Shown: piece by piece, positions 25,031-36,329 of the stretch | How the letters are laid out: every line of letters starts with the position of its first letter | How positions within the stretch are numbered: the first letter of the stretch is position 1 | From: Ruminococcus sp. | GTDB lineage: Bacteria; Bacillota; Clostridia; Oscillospirales; Ruminococcaceae | Direction of reading: 5' to 3' | Length of the DNA: 47,649 bases | Assembly (NCBI GenBank): GCA_015066815.1 | Contig: SVNR01000020.1 | Location: forward strand, 1 to 47,649 | Position numbers and translations under genes: made by a program | Notes under the pieces: generated by a model | What the model saw: only the letters and a program-made list of their open reading frames with translations | What the model was told of the DNA's origin: nothing | Database searches by the model: none

Positions 25031-26548
25031 TTGAGTTTACGCCCAGATGAAATTACCGGTATCATCAAGGAACAGGTCAGAAACTACAAAAACAAGCTTG
25101 AGCTTACTGATGTAGGTACTGTTGTTACTGTAGGTGACGGTATTGCAAATATTCACGGTTTGGACAACTGTATGTCAAACGAGCTCCTTGAGTTTGAGGG
25201 AGACGTTTATGGTATGGCGCTCAATCTCGAAAGAGATTTTGTAGGCGCAGTTATGTTGGGCTCGGATTCGGGCGTCAAGGAAGGCTCTACAGTAAAAAGA
25301 ACAGGTAAGATAGTATCTGTTCCTGTAGGCGATGAGCTTCTCGGAAGAGTAGTAAATGCACTCGGACAGCCTATCGATGGAAAGGGTGCTCTTCTTACAA
25401 AAGAAACATCACCTATAGAGCGTATCGCTCCGGGTATCATAACAAGAAAATCCGTTCATAAACCGCTTCAGACCGGTATCAAGGCCATTGACTCCATGAT
25501 ACCTATCGGAAGAGGTCAGCGTGAGCTTATTATCGGTGACAGACAGACAGGTAAAACAACTATAGCCCTTGATACTATAGTAAACCAGAAGGGTAAGGAT
25601 GTTATCTGTATATATGTAGCGATAGGTCAGAAAAGATCTACAGTCGCAAACGTAGTTGAGACACTTACAAAAGCCGGTGCGATGGAGTACACTATTGTTG
25701 TATCAGCTTCCGCATCAGAGCTTGCTCCGCTTCAGTATATAGCGCCGTATGCCGGCGTTACAATGGGTGAATACTTCATGAACAAGGGCAAGGATGTTCT
25801 TTGTATTTATGATGATCTCTCAAAGCATGCTGTTGCGTATCGTGCACTCTCACTTCTGCTTAAGCGTCCGCCTGGACGTGAAGCTTATCCGGGAGATGTT
25901 TTCTACCTGCATTCAAGACTTCTTGAACGTGCGTGCAGCCTTAACGAAGACTATGGCGGAGGTACACTCACTGCACTTCCTATCATCGAAACGCAGGCAG
26001 GCGACGTTTCAGCATATATTCCGACTAACGTTATTTCTATCACTGACGGACAGATATTCCTCGAAACTGACTTGTTCAACTCAGGTGTAAGACCTGCTGT
26101 AAACCCTGGTATATCTGTATCACGAGTAGGAAGTGCGGCACAGATCAAGGCAATGAAGAAGGTTGCCTCATCGCTTAAGCTTCTGTATTCACAGTACAAG
26201 GAGCTTCAGTCGTTCTCACAGTTCGGCTCGGATCTTGATCAGGATACCAAGGACAGACTTGAAAAGGGTGAACGTATAGTTGAGGTTCTCAAGCAGGGAA
26301 GAAACGCTCCTGTTTCGGTTGAACATCAGGTTCTTATCATATATGCAGTTGTAAACAATTATCTTAAGGAAATACCTGTAGGACTTATCTCAGAGTTTGA
26401 AGGTGAGCTTTTCAGATTTGTTGATGAGTCACACCCCGATATTATCAGCTCCATATCTGAAACCAAGGAGCTGACAAAGGAAAATGAGGCAGAACTCAAG
26501 GATGTTCTGAAAACATTTATTGAAAAATACATGGCTGACAAAAACTGA
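25031..26548 (+). CDS. atpA: ATP synthase F1 subunit alpha
   Basis: Non-catalytic nucleotide-binding subunit of the F1 hexamer, 505 residues. The P-loop GDRQTGKT follows RGQRELII, and the signature [17 protein letters not shown] is present. TTG start at 25031 with AGAAGGTG upstream. No unusual substitutions noted. Confidence 0.97.
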   Translation: MSLRPDEITGIIKEQVRNYKNKLELTDVGTVVTVGDGIANIHGLDNCMSNELLEFEGDVYGMALNLERDFVGAVMLGSDSGVKEGSTVKRTGKIVSVPVGDELLGRVVNALGQPIDGKGALLTKETSPIERIAPGIITRKSVHKPLQTGIKAIDSMIPIGRGQRELIIGDRQTGKTTIALDTIVNQKGKDVICIYVAIGQKRSTVANVVETLTKAGAMEYTIVVSASASELAPLQYIAPYAGVTMGEYFMNKGKDVLCIYDDLSKHAVAYRALSLLLKRPPGREAYPGDVFYLHSRLLERACSLNEDYGGGTLTALPIIETQAGDVSAYIPTNVISITDGQIFLETDLFNSGVRPAVNPGISVSRVGSAAQIKAMKKVASSLKLLYSQYKELQSFSQFGSDLDQDTKDRLEKGERIVEVLKQGRNAPVSVEHQVLIIYAVVNNYLKEIPVGLISEFEGELFRFVDESHPDIISSISETKELTKENEAELKDVLKTFIEKYMADKN

Positions 26549-26579
26549 TTCAGCCGTCCTTTATCGGAGGTGACAAATA

Positions 26580-27443
26580 ATGGCTTCGTCTAATATGAAA
26601 GATATAAAACGAAGAATCAAAAGTGTAAAAAGCACAATGCAGATAACAAAAGCAATGGAGCTTGTTGCCTCATCAAAGCTCAGAAAAGCAAGGGATAAGG
26701 CTGACAGCGCAAAGCTTTTCTTTGATGCGTTATACGATACTATGTGGGAGATAACCGCAGAAAACTCTACATTTGATTCTATTTATTTTTCCGGCAGAGA
26801 TGTAAAGACAGTCATGCTTGTCGTTATCGCCGGGGACAGAGGACTTGCAGGCGGATATAACGCAAATGTTCTGAAGCTTGCTCAGTCACGAATAGATGAG
26901 ATCAAAAAAGACTGCAGTGTAGTTGTTATTCCTATAGGAAAAAAAGCTGCAGAGTACTTTGCAAAGAGAGATTGCAGAGTGGTTGCAAGCTATGACAATA
27001 TCGCAGAAAATATACGTATGAGTTCAGCCAAGGAGATTGCTGCCAAGATAATGGCTGCTTTTAAGAACGGCAACATCGATAAGGTAGAGCTTATATATAC
27101 AGATTATATTTCGCCTCTTGTCCAGGAGGCGAGAAACAAGAGTATTATTCCGCTTGAAAAGACAACCGTAAAGAAGGGAAGCAACGTTCAGACATCTTAT
27201 GAACCTTCCCCGGAAAAATTATTCGAAATAATCATGCCGCAGTATATAGCCGGCGTTCTTTACGGTTCTATTGCAGATTCGTTTGCGTCAGAACAAGCGG
27301 CGAGAAGAATAGCTATGGAAAACGCTTCTGATAATGCAACTGAGATGATAGATGAGCTTTCACTTCTTTACAACAGAGCACGTCAGTCAACTATTACTCA
27401 GGAAATTACCGAAATAGTAAGCGGAGCAAGCTCGCAGGAATAA
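26580..27443 (+). CDS. atpG: ATP synthase F1 subunit gamma
   Basis: Central shaft of the rotor, 287 residues. The N-terminal helix has KRRIKSVKSTMQITKAMELVA, the middle shows VIAGDRGLAGGYNANV, and the C-terminal helix has MENASDNATEMIDELSLLYNRARQ followed by ITQEITEIVSGA. ATG 26580 follows GGAGGTGAC. Confidence 0.97.
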   Translation: MASSNMKDIKRRIKSVKSTMQITKAMELVASSKLRKARDKADSAKLFFDALYDTMWEITAENSTFDSIYFSGRDVKTVMLVVIAGDRGLAGGYNANVLKLAQSRIDEIKKDCSVVVIPIGKKAAEYFAKRDCRVVASYDNIAENIRMSSAKEIAAKIMAAFKNGNIDKVELIYTDYISPLVQEARNKSIIPLEKTTVKKGSNVQTSYEPSPEKLFEIIMPQYIAGVLYGSIADSFASEQAARRIAMENASDNATEMIDELSLLYNRARQSTITQEITEIVSGASSQE

Positions 27444-28873
<1,430 letters not shown>

Positions 28874-28874
<1 letters not shown>

Positions 28875-29281
28875 TGGCTTCATTCAGATTACAGATAATC
28901 ACGCCCGAAAAGATATTTTATGATGACGAGGCAGAACGTCTTATTGTAAGGACTACAGAGGGTGATATGGGTATACTCGCAAGGCACGAAAGCTTTGCCG
29001 GTGCACTGCCATCCGGACCGGTCAGCATAATGAAAGACGGAGAATACCGGATAGCTGCTATATCAAGCGGTGTTATCAAGGTATCTGCTGAGAAAACCAC
29101 TATTATTGCGGAGGCAATAGAGTGGGCTGATGAAATAGACATCGAATGGGCAAATCGCTCCGCTGAAGAGGCACGTGAAAAAATGAAACAGGAGAAGAGC
29201 GACAAGGAGCTGCGCTATGCAGAACTCAAGCTCAAGAGAGCGCTGAACCGAATAAGCGTTCACTCCGGAAATTCAAAATAA
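28874..29281 (+). CDS. atpC: ATP synthase F1 subunit epsilon
   Basis: Rotor-associated regulatory subunit: an N-terminal beta-sandwich (LQIITPEKIFYDDEAERLIVRTTEGDMGILARH) and a C-terminal helical hairpin (residues about 90-130). 135 residues. The start codon shares a base with the atpD stop (TAATG). Last gene of the operon, followed by a terminator. Confidence 0.95.
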
Positions 29282-29287
29282 AAATAA

Positions 29288-29324
29288 AAAAAATGCGTAT
29301 CACATTGTGGTACGCATTTTTGAT
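29288..29324 (+). terminator. Terminator of the atp operon
   Basis: Stem AAATGCGTA with TACGCATTT, short loop, T-rich tail. Confidence 0.88.
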
Positions 29325-29408
29325 TTTTGTTTTATAGAAAAATAAATCTCACGACAAAATAAACAATAAAGCGATTGAATTCATGTTTAAATATGTTTAA
29401 TATTCCGA

Positions 29409-29437
29409 TTGACTAAGTGTGGTGATAGTGGTAAAAT
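29409..29437 (+). promoter_or_regulatory. Promoter candidate for pflB with a long leader
   Basis: TTGACT (29409-29414), 17-bp spacer, TAAAAT (29432-29437), more than 300 bases before the pflB start. A second -10-like GGTATAAT occurs near 29612 without a good -35. The leader includes a CTGCAG/CTGCAG hairpin near 29570-29592. Confidence 0.6.
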
Positions 29438-29683
29438 GAATTAAGACAACGGAGCGCTCGGTTGAGTTGCGCTTTACGTTTTTTATGAGTAAAAAAATAT
29501 CGGTTCTGATTATCCGGTATTTCCGTATTCTTATGCGGACATACACAGTTACAGAAAAAATTAAATTTTTCTGCAGCAGTTCTGTCTGCAGCCGTTTACT
29601 GGTCCGGGGTATAATGCTCTGACTTTTTCTCATAGAATGATGTAGTGCAATTTCTTTGATTTCTTGACAAGAGGAGACACCGG

Positions 29684-29728
29684 ATGCTCAGATTGGCTGA
29701 AGACGATGTATTAAGACATATGTCTTAG
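29684..29728 (+). CDS. Possible 14-codon leader peptide upstream of pflB
   Basis: ATG 29684 sits seven bases after GAGGAG and reads [14 protein letters not shown] before TAG 29726-29728. The spacing is good and it ends 25 bp before the pflB start. Its end overlaps a perfect 16-bp palindrome. Too short to prove as a gene; it may be a leader peptide or chance. Confidence 0.25.
   Translation: MLRLAEDDVLRHMS
29712..29727. promoter_or_regulatory. 16-bp perfect palindrome before pflB
   Basis: TAAGACATATGTCTTA lies just upstream of the pflB ribosome site. Possible operator. Confidence 0.5.
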
Positions 29729-29753
29729 GCAAGTTTATAGGAGGTTTTTAAAC

Positions 29754-32006
29754 ATGGTTGATTTTAAACAATGGAATGGATTTGAAGGTAACAAGTGGCG
29801 TCAGGAAGTAAACGTTCGTGATTTTATACAGAAGAACTATACTCCATATGACGGCGATGAATCATTCCTTGCAGGACCTACAGAAGCTACAGACAAGCTC
29901 TGGGGTAGACTTCAGGAGCTTCAGAAGGAAGCCAGAGCAAAGGGTGGCGTTCTCGATTGTGAAACAGAGATAGTTACAGGTCTTACAGCTTATGGTCCGG
30001 GATATATAGATGAATCTATGAAGGAGCTCGAAAAGGTAGTAGGTCTCCAGACAGACAAGCCGCTCAAGAGAGCTTTCATGCCTTTCGGCGGTATCAAGAT
30101 GGCTGAGGAAGCTTGCACAAACTACGGCTACACACCAAATCCTGAGCTTCACAAGATTTTTACAGAATACCACAAGACACACAACCAGGGTGTATTTGAT
30201 GCGTATACTCCTGAAATAAGAGCTGCTCGTAAGAGCCACATCATCACAGGTCTTCCTGATACTTATGGTCGTGGCCGTATCGTAGGCGACTACAGAAGAG
30301 TTGCACTCTACGGTATTGATTTCCTTATCAAGGAAAAGGAAGCTGATAAGGCTAACTGCGGCGACGGAACAATGACAGATGAAGTTATCCGTCAGAGAGA
30401 AGAGCTTTCTGATCAGATCAGAGCACTTCAGGGTATGAAGAAGATGGCTGAGATCTATGGTTTCGATATCTCACAGCCGGCTCAGAACGCTAAGGAAGCA
30501 GTTCAGTGGCTCTACTTCGGTTACCTCGCAGCTATCAAGACACAGAACGGTGCAGCTATGTCTGTAGGTCGTGTATCTACATTCCTCGATATCTATATTC
30601 AGCGTGATATTGCTGCCGGTATACTTACAGAGTCCGAAGCTCAGGAACTTATCGACCACATGGTTATGAAGTTCAGAATGGTTAAGTTCGCAAGAATTCC
30701 ATCATATAACGAGCTCTTCTCAGGTGACCCGGTATGGGCTACACTCGAAGTCGGCGGTATCGGTGTTGACGGACGTCACATGGTTACAAAGACAGACTTC
30801 AGATTCCTTCATACACTTGAAAACATGGGTCCTTCACCAGAGCCGAACCTTACAGTTCTTTACTCAGCTGCTCTTCCGGAAACATTCAAGAAGTATGCTT
30901 CATACATTTCAATAGAAACAAGCTCTATCCAGTATGAGAACGACGACGTTATGAAGCCGGTATGGGGCGATGACTACTCTATCTGCTGCTGTGTATCTGC
31001 TACACAGACAGGTAAGGAAATGCAGTTCTTCGGAGCACGTGCTAACCTTGCTAAGTGTCTCCTTTACGCTATAAACGGTGGTGTTGATGAAAAGACATTT
31101 GCACAGGTTGGTCCTCAGTATCAGCCGATTACTTCAGAGTACCTTGACTATGATGAGGTTATGAAGAAGTATGACGTAATGATGGACTGGCTCGCAGGTC
31201 TCTACGTAAATACACTCAACCTTATCCAGTACATGCACGACAAGTACTACTACGAAGCAGCAGAAATGGCTCTTATCGATACAGACGTAAGAAGAACATT
31301 TGCAACAGGTATTGCAGGCTTCTCACACGTTATCGACTCACTTTCTGCTATCAAGTATGCTAAGGTTAAGACTATCCGTAATGAACAGGGTATAGTTATC
31401 GATTATGAGATCGAAGGCGACTTCCCTAAGTATGGTAACGATGATGACAGAGCAGACCAGATCGGTATCGATCTCCTCAAGTCATTCCTCTCTAAGATTA
31501 AGAAGAGACACACATACAGAGATTCTGAGCCGACAACATCAATCCTTACTATCACATCTAACGTTGTTTACGGTAAGGCAACAGGTTCACTTCCTGACGG
31601 ACGTAAGGCAGGCGAACCATTTGCTCCTGGTGCTAACCCAAGCTACGGCGCAGAGCAGAACGGTCTTCTTTCTTCACTCAACTCAGTTGCTAAGATTCCT
31701 TACGAGTGGGCTCTTGACGGTATTTCTAATACTCAGACTATCAGCCCTGACGCTCTCGGAAACAACACTGAAGAGAGAATCAATAATCTTGTAAGAGCTC
31801 TTGACGGTTACTTCAATCAGGGTGCTCACCACGTAAACGTAAACGTATTTGGTACAGAAAAGCTCATCGATGCTATGGAGCATCCTGAGAAGGAAGAATA
31901 CGCTAACTTTACAATCCGTGTATCTGGCTACGCTGTTAAGTTTATCGATCTTACACGCGAACAGCAGATGGACGTTATCAAGAGAACATGCCACAAGTCA
32001 ATGTAA
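29754..32006 (+). CDS. pflB: Formate C-acetyltransferase (pyruvate formate-lyase)
   Basis: Splits pyruvate with CoA into acetyl-CoA and formate, the main anaerobic fermentation step. 750 residues with an intact catalytic pair, Cys412-Cys413 ([24 protein letters not shown]; Cys411 is an extra neighbour), and the glycyl-radical site Gly725 in RVSGYAV. Codon use is strongly biased (AAG, CTC, GGT), as for a highly expressed gene. ATG 29754 follows AGGAGG. The activating enzyme gene follows after a terminator. A glycerol or choline lyase relative is unlikely given the Cys-Cys pair. Confidence 0.97.
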   Translation: MVDFKQWNGFEGNKWRQEVNVRDFIQKNYTPYDGDESFLAGPTEATDKLWGRLQELQKEARAKGGVLDCETEIVTGLTAYGPGYIDESMKELEKVVGLQTDKPLKRAFMPFGGIKMAEEACTNYGYTPNPELHKIFTEYHKTHNQGVFDAYTPEIRAARKSHIITGLPDTYGRGRIVGDYRRVALYGIDFLIKEKEADKANCGDGTMTDEVIRQREELSDQIRALQGMKKMAEIYGFDISQPAQNAKEAVQWLYFGYLAAIKTQNGAAMSVGRVSTFLDIYIQRDIAAGILTESEAQELIDHMVMKFRMVKFARIPSYNELFSGDPVWATLEVGGIGVDGRHMVTKTDFRFLHTLENMGPSPEPNLTVLYSAALPETFKKYASYISIETSSIQYENDDVMKPVWGDDYSICCCVSATQTGKEMQFFGARANLAKCLLYAINGGVDEKTFAQVGPQYQPITSEYLDYDEVMKKYDVMMDWLAGLYVNTLNLIQYMHDKYYYEAAEMALIDTDVRRTFATGIAGFSHVIDSLSAIKYAKVKTIRNEQGIVIDYEIEGDFPKYGNDDDRADQIGIDLLKSFLSKIKKRHTYRDSEPTTSILTITSNVVYGKATGSLPDGRKAGEPFAPGANPSYGAEQNGLLSSLNSVAKIPYEWALDGISNTQTISPDALGNNTEERINNLVRALDGYFNQGAHHVNVNVFGTEKLIDAMEHPEKEEYANFTIRVSGYAVKFIDLTREQQMDVIKRTCHKSM

Positions 32007-32033
32007 TCTGATTTGATTTGATACAGCACTGAT

Positions 32034-32074
32034 AAAAATCCGTACAGACCTGAGGTTTGTGCGGATTTTTTGTG
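32034..32074 (+). terminator. Terminator between pflB and pflA
   Basis: Stem AAAATCCG.ACA.ACC with its complement near 32054-32070, then six Ts. It limits pflA expression relative to pflB. Confidence 0.85.
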
Positions 32075-32155
32075 TAAAAAACGGATAAAAAGCTTGTGTA
32101 AGCGAAAAATATAGAAGGTACAAAAAATTTTTTTCAGAAAAAAAGGAGAAAAAGC

Positions 32156-32908
32156 ATGAGTGCTACAATCGGAAAAATTCATTCTTTTGAAAGCTTCGGA
32201 GCAGCAGATGGCCCCGGAGTACGTTATGTTGTATTTTTAAAAGGCTGTGATATGCGCTGCAAGTTTTGCCATAACCCTGATTCATGGGCATCAAAGGGTG
32301 GGGAGGAGCTGACACCTGAAGAGCTTCTGAAAAAAGTGATCAGGTACAAGAATTATTGGGGGAATAACGGCGGAATAACTGTCAGTGGCGGAGAACCGCT
32401 TCTTCAGATTGATTTTTTAATTGAGTTCTTCAGACTCGCAAAGGAAAAGGGAATCCACACAACTATTGATACATCGGGAAATCCTTTTACAAGAGAAGAA
32501 CCTTTTTTCTCAAAATTCAACGAACTGATGAAGTATACAGATCTTCTGTTACTTGACATAAAGGAAATAAATCCTGAGAGACATCTTGAACTGACAAAAC
32601 AGAAAAACGACAATATTCTTGATATGGCACGATATCTTTCTGAGATAGAAAAGCCTGTATGGATAAGACATGTGCTTGTGCCGGAAAACAGTGACTTTGA
32701 TGAGGACCTTGATGAGCTCGGAGAGTTTATAGCAGGACTTAAAAACGTAGAGAGAGTAGAGGTTCTGCCATATCATACTCTGGGACTTTTCAAGTGGGAA
32801 AACCTCGGTATAAAGTATGCTCTTGAAGGAATATCACCTCCGACAGATGAAAGAATCAAAAATGCAGAAAAAAGGCTCAGAATATCTGATTATCCGATAA
32901 AAAAGTAA
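32156..32908 (+). CDS. pflA: Pyruvate formate-lyase activating enzyme
   Basis: Radical-SAM enzyme that puts the glycyl radical on PflB. 250 residues, with the cluster motif CxxxCxxC at Cys31, Cys35 and Cys38 (GCDMRCKFCHNPD) and the SAM-binding GGEP in TVSGGEPLL. Starts with the family-typical GKIHSFESFGAADGPGVRYVVFL. ATG 32156 follows AAAGGAG. Confidence 0.96.
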   Translation: MSATIGKIHSFESFGAADGPGVRYVVFLKGCDMRCKFCHNPDSWASKGGEELTPEELLKKVIRYKNYWGNNGGITVSGGEPLLQIDFLIEFFRLAKEKGIHTTIDTSGNPFTREEPFFSKFNELMKYTDLLLLDIKEINPERHLELTKQKNDNILDMARYLSEIEKPVWIRHVLVPENSDFDEDLDELGEFIAGLKNVERVEVLPYHTLGLFKWENLGIKYALEGISPPTDERIKNAEKRLRISDYPIKK

Positions 32909-32981
32909 TAAAACAAATAAAGCAAGCGTAAGTATATAGTGGGATAAAAACAGCTTCTTATGAAAAGGACTGATGAACGGT

Positions 32982-33305
32982 ATGGTGTGCAGTATATCGG
33001 ACCTGAAGAAAAAAGAGGTTATAGATATCAGGACAGGAGAAAAGCTTGGTTTTATAGATGACGCTGAGATAAATCCGGAAACCTCAGAAATTCTTTCGCT
33101 CATAATATATGGCCGGAGAGGATTTTTCGGTCTCTATAAAAAGGAACCTGACTATGTTATCAGATGCAGTGAAATAAAAGTCATAGGACAGGAAACGCTG
33201 CTTATTTCTCCTGAAACCGGGTCTTATCAATCAAAAACAGGAGTTAAACCAGCGAATTTCATAAAAAGCAAGAAGTTTGTATATAAAAATTTGTTTGATT
33301 ATTGA
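32982..33305 (+). CDS. YlmC/YmxH-family PRC-barrel sporulation protein
   Basis: Small protein (107 residues) matching the YlmC/YmxH family of spore-formers: it starts MVCSISDLKKKEVIDI and has the beta-rich PRC-barrel segment RTGEKLGFIDDAEINPETSEILSLIIYGR. Function in sporulation is poorly known. I use ATG 32982 because homologues begin there; ATG 32973 in the same frame is only three bases after AAAAGGA. A single gene between pflA and the rpsB leader. Confidence 0.85.
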   Translation: MVCSISDLKKKEVIDIRTGEKLGFIDDAEINPETSEILSLIIYGRRGFFGLYKKEPDYVIRCSEIKVIGQETLLISPETGSYQSKTGVKPANFIKSKKFVYKNLFDY

Positions 33306-33317
33306 TTCTCAGGTCTA

Positions 33318-33346
33318 TTGAAAAGAGTAAAAAAATATGGTATAAT
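33318..33346 (+). promoter_or_regulatory. Promoter of rpsB-tsf
   Basis: TTGAAA (33318-33323), 17-bp spacer, TATAAT (33341-33346). Confidence 0.85.
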
Positions 33347-33362
33347 ATTTAAGCAATTCGCA

Positions 33363-33426
33363 CGTTGGTGATTTTGCAGATTGGTGCCTTTCAAAGAGAA
33401 AGGTTATCTGCAAGCTAAGACCAGCG
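33363..33426 (+). ncRNA. Candidate structured leader of rpsB (S2 leader)
   Basis: The rpsB 5' leader folds on paper into nested helices: outer CGTTGGT (33363-33369) with ACCAGCG (33420-33426), middle TGCAGAT (33375-33381) with ATCTGCA (33406-33412), and apical CCTTTC (33387-33392) with GAAAGG (33398-33403). Ribosomal-protein S2 genes in several phyla have autoregulatory leaders; that role here is inferred. Confidence 0.6.
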
Positions 33427-33467
33427 GAGGGAATAATCAAAACCAATTTAACAGGAGGAACTACACA

Positions 33468-34208
33468 ATGGCAGTAGTATCAATGAAACAGCTTCTTGAA
33501 GCCGGCGTACACTTCGGACACCAGACAAGAAGATGGAACCCAAAAATGGCACCTTATATCTTCACAGAGAGAAACGGTATATATATTATCGATCTCCAGA
33601 AGACAGTTAAGAAGCTCGAAGAAGCTTACATGTTCATCCGTGACATCTCAGCTCAGGGCGAGTCTGTACTTTTCGTAGGTACAAAGAAGCAGGCTGGTGA
33701 TTCCGTTAAGGAAGAAGCTATCCGTGCAGGCGCTCACTATGTAAACGCTCGTTGGCTCGGCGGTATGATGACTAACTTCGAGACAATAAAGAACAGAATC
33801 AAGAGACTTGAACAGCTCAGAAAGATGGAAGAGGATGGCACATTTGCACTCTTACCAAAGAAGGAAGTAAGCAACCTCACACTCGAGATCGAAAAGCTTG
33901 AAAAGTTCCTTGGCGGTATCAAGACAATGAAGAAGCTTCCTGGCGCTTTATTTATCGTTGACCCAAGAAAGGAAAAGATCGCTGTTGCAGAAGCTAAGAA
34001 GCTCAACATTCCGATCGTTGCTATCGTAGATACAAACTGTGATCCGGATGAAGTTGACTACGTTATCCCAGGTAACGATGATGCTATCAGAGCAGTTAAG
34101 CTTATTGCTGGCGCTATGGCTAATGCTATCATCGAAGGCAGACAGGGTGAACAGGGCGAGGCTGAAGTAGCTGCCGCTGAAGAAGAAAAAGAAGAATCTG
34201 CAGAATAA
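33468..34208 (+). CDS. rpsB: 30S ribosomal protein S2
   Basis: Small-subunit protein, 246 residues. Motifs include [19 protein letters not shown] near the start, [14 protein letters not shown], and [11 protein letters not shown], and it ends with an acidic tail. The start is ATG 33468 (MAVVSMKQ) after AGGAGG; the open frame extends to 33381, but that part is the folded leader. Highly biased codon use. Paired with tsf in the classic order. Confidence 0.97.
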   Translation: MAVVSMKQLLEAGVHFGHQTRRWNPKMAPYIFTERNGIYIIDLQKTVKKLEEAYMFIRDISAQGESVLFVGTKKQAGDSVKEEAIRAGAHYVNARWLGGMMTNFETIKNRIKRLEQLRKMEEDGTFALLPKKEVSNLTLEIEKLEKFLGGIKTMKKLPGALFIVDPRKEKIAVAEAKKLNIPIVAIVDTNCDPDEVDYVIPGNDDAIRAVKLIAGAMANAIIEGRQGEQGEAEVAAAEEEKEESAE

Positions 34209-34221
34209 TCACATAACCAAG

Positions 34222-34276
34222 AACCCGAATTGCAGCTGTGTCTTTTTATAAGATGACCTAAGATTCGGGTTTTTTA
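34222..34276 (+). terminator. Hairpin between rpsB and tsf (partial terminator)
   Basis: Stem AACCCGAAT (34222-34230) with ATTCGGGTT (34263-34271), a long loop, six Ts. As tsf has no convincing promoter of its own, this probably lowers rather than stops read-through. Confidence 0.75.
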
Positions 34277-34327
34277 GTGTTGAGTTTTTCAAATATATTT
34301 TTTACAATATTACAGGAGGTAATAACG

Positions 34328-35245
34328 ATGGGTAAAGCATCCGTTTCAGAAATTAAAGATCTTATGAAGAGAACAGGCGTCGGAATGATGGACTGTAAGA
34401 AGGCTCTTGAGGAAAACGATGGCGATATGGATAAGGCTATAGAGTTCCTCAGAGAAAAGGGACTTGCAACACAGGCTAAGAAGAGTGGCAGAGTTGCTGC
34501 TGAAGGTGTTGTTAAGGCTATCGTATCCGGAGAAATTGGTGTACTTCTCGAAGTAAACACAGAGACAGACTTTGCTGCAAACACAGATGATGTAAGAAGC
34601 TTTGTTGACGCAGTAGCAAACACAATCATAGAAAAGAATCCTGCTGACGTTGAAGCACTTAAGGCAGCTCCAATCAGCGGTGGTGCAGGTACAGTAGCAG
34701 AAGCTCTTACAGAGCTTGCTGGTATGAAGATCAGAGAGAACATCGATATCCGTCGTTTCGAAAGATTCGAAGGAAAGCTCGCTTCATACATCCACAACGG
34801 CGGAAGCATCGGCGTTATGGTTAAGCTTGAGACAGAGCTTTCAAACGATGCTATCGCAGCTATCGGTAAGGACGTTGCAATGCAGTCAGCAGCTCTCAGC
34901 GCACCATATCTCTGCCGTGAGCAGGTTCCTGCTGAAGTTATCCAGAAGGAAAGAGACATCATGCTCGCTCAGATGGCTGAAGATCCTAAGATGGCAAACA
35001 AGCCTGAACAGGTTAAGGCTAAGATCGTTGACGGTAAGGTTGAAAAGTACTACAAGGAAAACTGTCTCCTTGAGCAGGCATTCGTTAAGGATGATAAGCT
35101 CACAGTTCAGGAATACGTTGATGCAGAAGCTAAGAAGCTCGGCGCTTCTATCAAGGTTGTAGATGTTGTTCGTTATGAGCGCGGTGAAGGTATCGAAAAG
35201 AAGGAAGAAAACTTCGCTGACGAAATAGCAAGCATGGTTAAGTAA
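34328..35245 (+). CDS. tsf: Elongation factor Ts
   Basis: Guanine-nucleotide exchange factor for EF-Tu. 305 residues from ATG 34328 (MGKASVSEIKDLMKRTGVGMMDCKKAL) behind AGGAGG; the frame is open back to 34277, but without a ribosome site. TETDFAAN marks the core. Strongly biased codons, as in rpsB. Confidence 0.97.
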   Translation: MGKASVSEIKDLMKRTGVGMMDCKKALEENDGDMDKAIEFLREKGLATQAKKSGRVAAEGVVKAIVSGEIGVLLEVNTETDFAANTDDVRSFVDAVANTIIEKNPADVEALKAAPISGGAGTVAEALTELAGMKIRENIDIRRFERFEGKLASYIHNGGSIGVMVKLETELSNDAIAAIGKDVAMQSAALSAPYLCREQVPAEVIQKERDIMLAQMAEDPKMANKPEQVKAKIVDGKVEKYYKENCLLEQAFVKDDKLTVQEYVDAEAKKLGASIKVVDVVRYERGEGIEKKEENFADEIASMVK

Positions 35246-35263
35246 TAGAATTATATTAAAAAT

Positions 35264-35296
35264 AAAAAACCGGATGATTTTTTCATCCGGTTTTTT
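35264..35296. terminator. Bidirectional terminator between tsf and sigG
   Basis: Stem AAAAAACCGGATG with CATCCGGTTTTTT between convergent genes; A-run and T-run on opposite sides. Confidence 0.93.
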
Positions 35297-35300
35297 GATT

Positions 35301-36077
35301 TTATTCCGTTTCACCTTTTATACGACTGAGTGCGCCTTTTTCAAGGCGTGAAACCTGTGCCTGTGATATGCCTATTTCGTTTGCTACTTCTACCTGTGTT
35401 TTTCCCTGAAAAAAACGCATATACAGGATCTTTTTTTCGCGCGGCTGAAGAGCTTTTATGGCTTCTCTGAGAAAAATCTCGTCAAGCCAGTTTTCAACGC
35501 TGTTTTTATCGCTTATCTGATCAAGAACATAAAGTGTGTCTCCTGAATCCGAGTATACAGGCTCGTAGAGTGAAACAGGATCACTTATGCTTTCAAGCGC
35601 CATGACTACCTCGCTTCTTGGTGCTCCGATATAGTCTGCAATTTCCTGTGCTGTAGGTTCTTTCTGATTTTTTATCATAAGCTGTTCTTTGGCTTGCATT
35701 GATTTGTAAGCAAGATCCTTGAGAGAACGGCTTACCTTGACAGAACTGTAGTCTCTTAGAAATCTTCGCAGCTCTCCTGATATCATAGGAACACAATAAG
35801 TGGAAAAACGAACATCTTTAGTCATATCGAAGTTGTTTATGGCCTTGATAAGTCCGACAACTCCGATCTGAAAAAGGTCATCTATATCTTCGCCACGACC
35901 GGCAAATCTCTGTATTACGCTCAGTACAAGCCTGAGATTTCCGTTTACAAGCTTGTCTCTTGCTTCCTTGCTGCCTGTTTCCTTAAGCTCCTTCAGAAGA
36001 GCCATTTTTTCACTTTCCTTGAGTACGGTAAGCTTTGATGTATTGATTCCGGATATAACAACTTTATTATAAGCCAT
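35301..36077 (-). CDS. sigG: Sporulation sigma factor SigG
   Basis: RNA polymerase sigma factor of the sigma-70 family that directs late forespore genes. 258 residues. The N-terminal NKVVISGINTSKLTVLKESE is the SigG-specific start. Region 2 shows LVNGNLRLVLSVIQRFAGRGEDIDDLFQIG, region 3 shows KVSRSLKDLAYK, and region 4 ends FFQGKTQVEVANEIGISQAQVSRLEKGAL. SigF is less likely because of the N-terminus. In Bacillus it sits next to sigE; here it is alone, facing tsf. ATG follows AAGGATC. Confidence 0.93.
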   Translation of the reverse strand: MAYNKVVISGINTSKLTVLKESEKMALLKELKETGSKEARDKLVNGNLRLVLSVIQRFAGRGEDIDDLFQIGVVGLIKAINNFDMTKDVRFSTYCVPMISGELRRFLRDYSSVKVSRSLKDLAYKSMQAKEQLMIKNQKEPTAQEIADYIGAPRSEVVMALESISDPVSLYEPVYSDSGDTLYVLDQISDKNSVENWLDEIFLREAIKALQPREKKILYMRFFQGKTQVEVANEIGISQAQVSRLEKGALSRIKGETE

Positions 36078-36099
36078 AGGTTCTGATCCTTTCAGATTA

Positions 36100-36141
36100 T
36101 ATAGTGAAAGTCAAAAATAAATTTAACTATTACTCACTATA
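36100..36141. repeat. Palindrome copy D, TATAGTGA / TCACTATA
   Basis: Eight-base perfect arms around an A/T-rich centre, 23 bp upstream of the sigG start. Confidence 0.75.
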
Positions 36142-36193
36142 ATTAATTTATTAATACTGCCTTGCACATCCGCTGAATACGTTAGTGGGCTAA

Positions 36194-36228
36194 TATGTAA
36201 AAGAAAAAGTATATTTTTCGTTTACATA
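36194..36228. repeat. Palindrome copy G, TATGTAAA / TTTACATA
   Basis: Perfect 8-bp arms with an A-then-T-rich centre, 52 bp from copy D. Same length and design, different arm bases. Confidence 0.6.
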
Positions 36229-36284
36229 TTTTTAATAACTTATAATAAGTATTGGCATAGTATTTTTTAAAAATTCAAAAACAA

Positions 36285-36328
36285 AAAAAGAAAAGATTAC
36301 CACATTTAATAGGTGATAATCTTTTTTG
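36285..36328 (-). terminator. Terminator of the CmpB-type gene
   Basis: On the minus strand the imperfect stem GATTATCACC / GGTAATC is followed by CTTTTCTTTTTTT. Confidence 0.75.
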
Positions 36329-36329
36329 T

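Noticed and set aside
34280..34308. Promoter-like TTGAGT, 17 bp, TACAAT upstream of tsf
   Set aside because: A start point about seven bases downstream would fall inside the tsf ribosome site, leaving no usable leader; probably chance in A/T-rich sequence.
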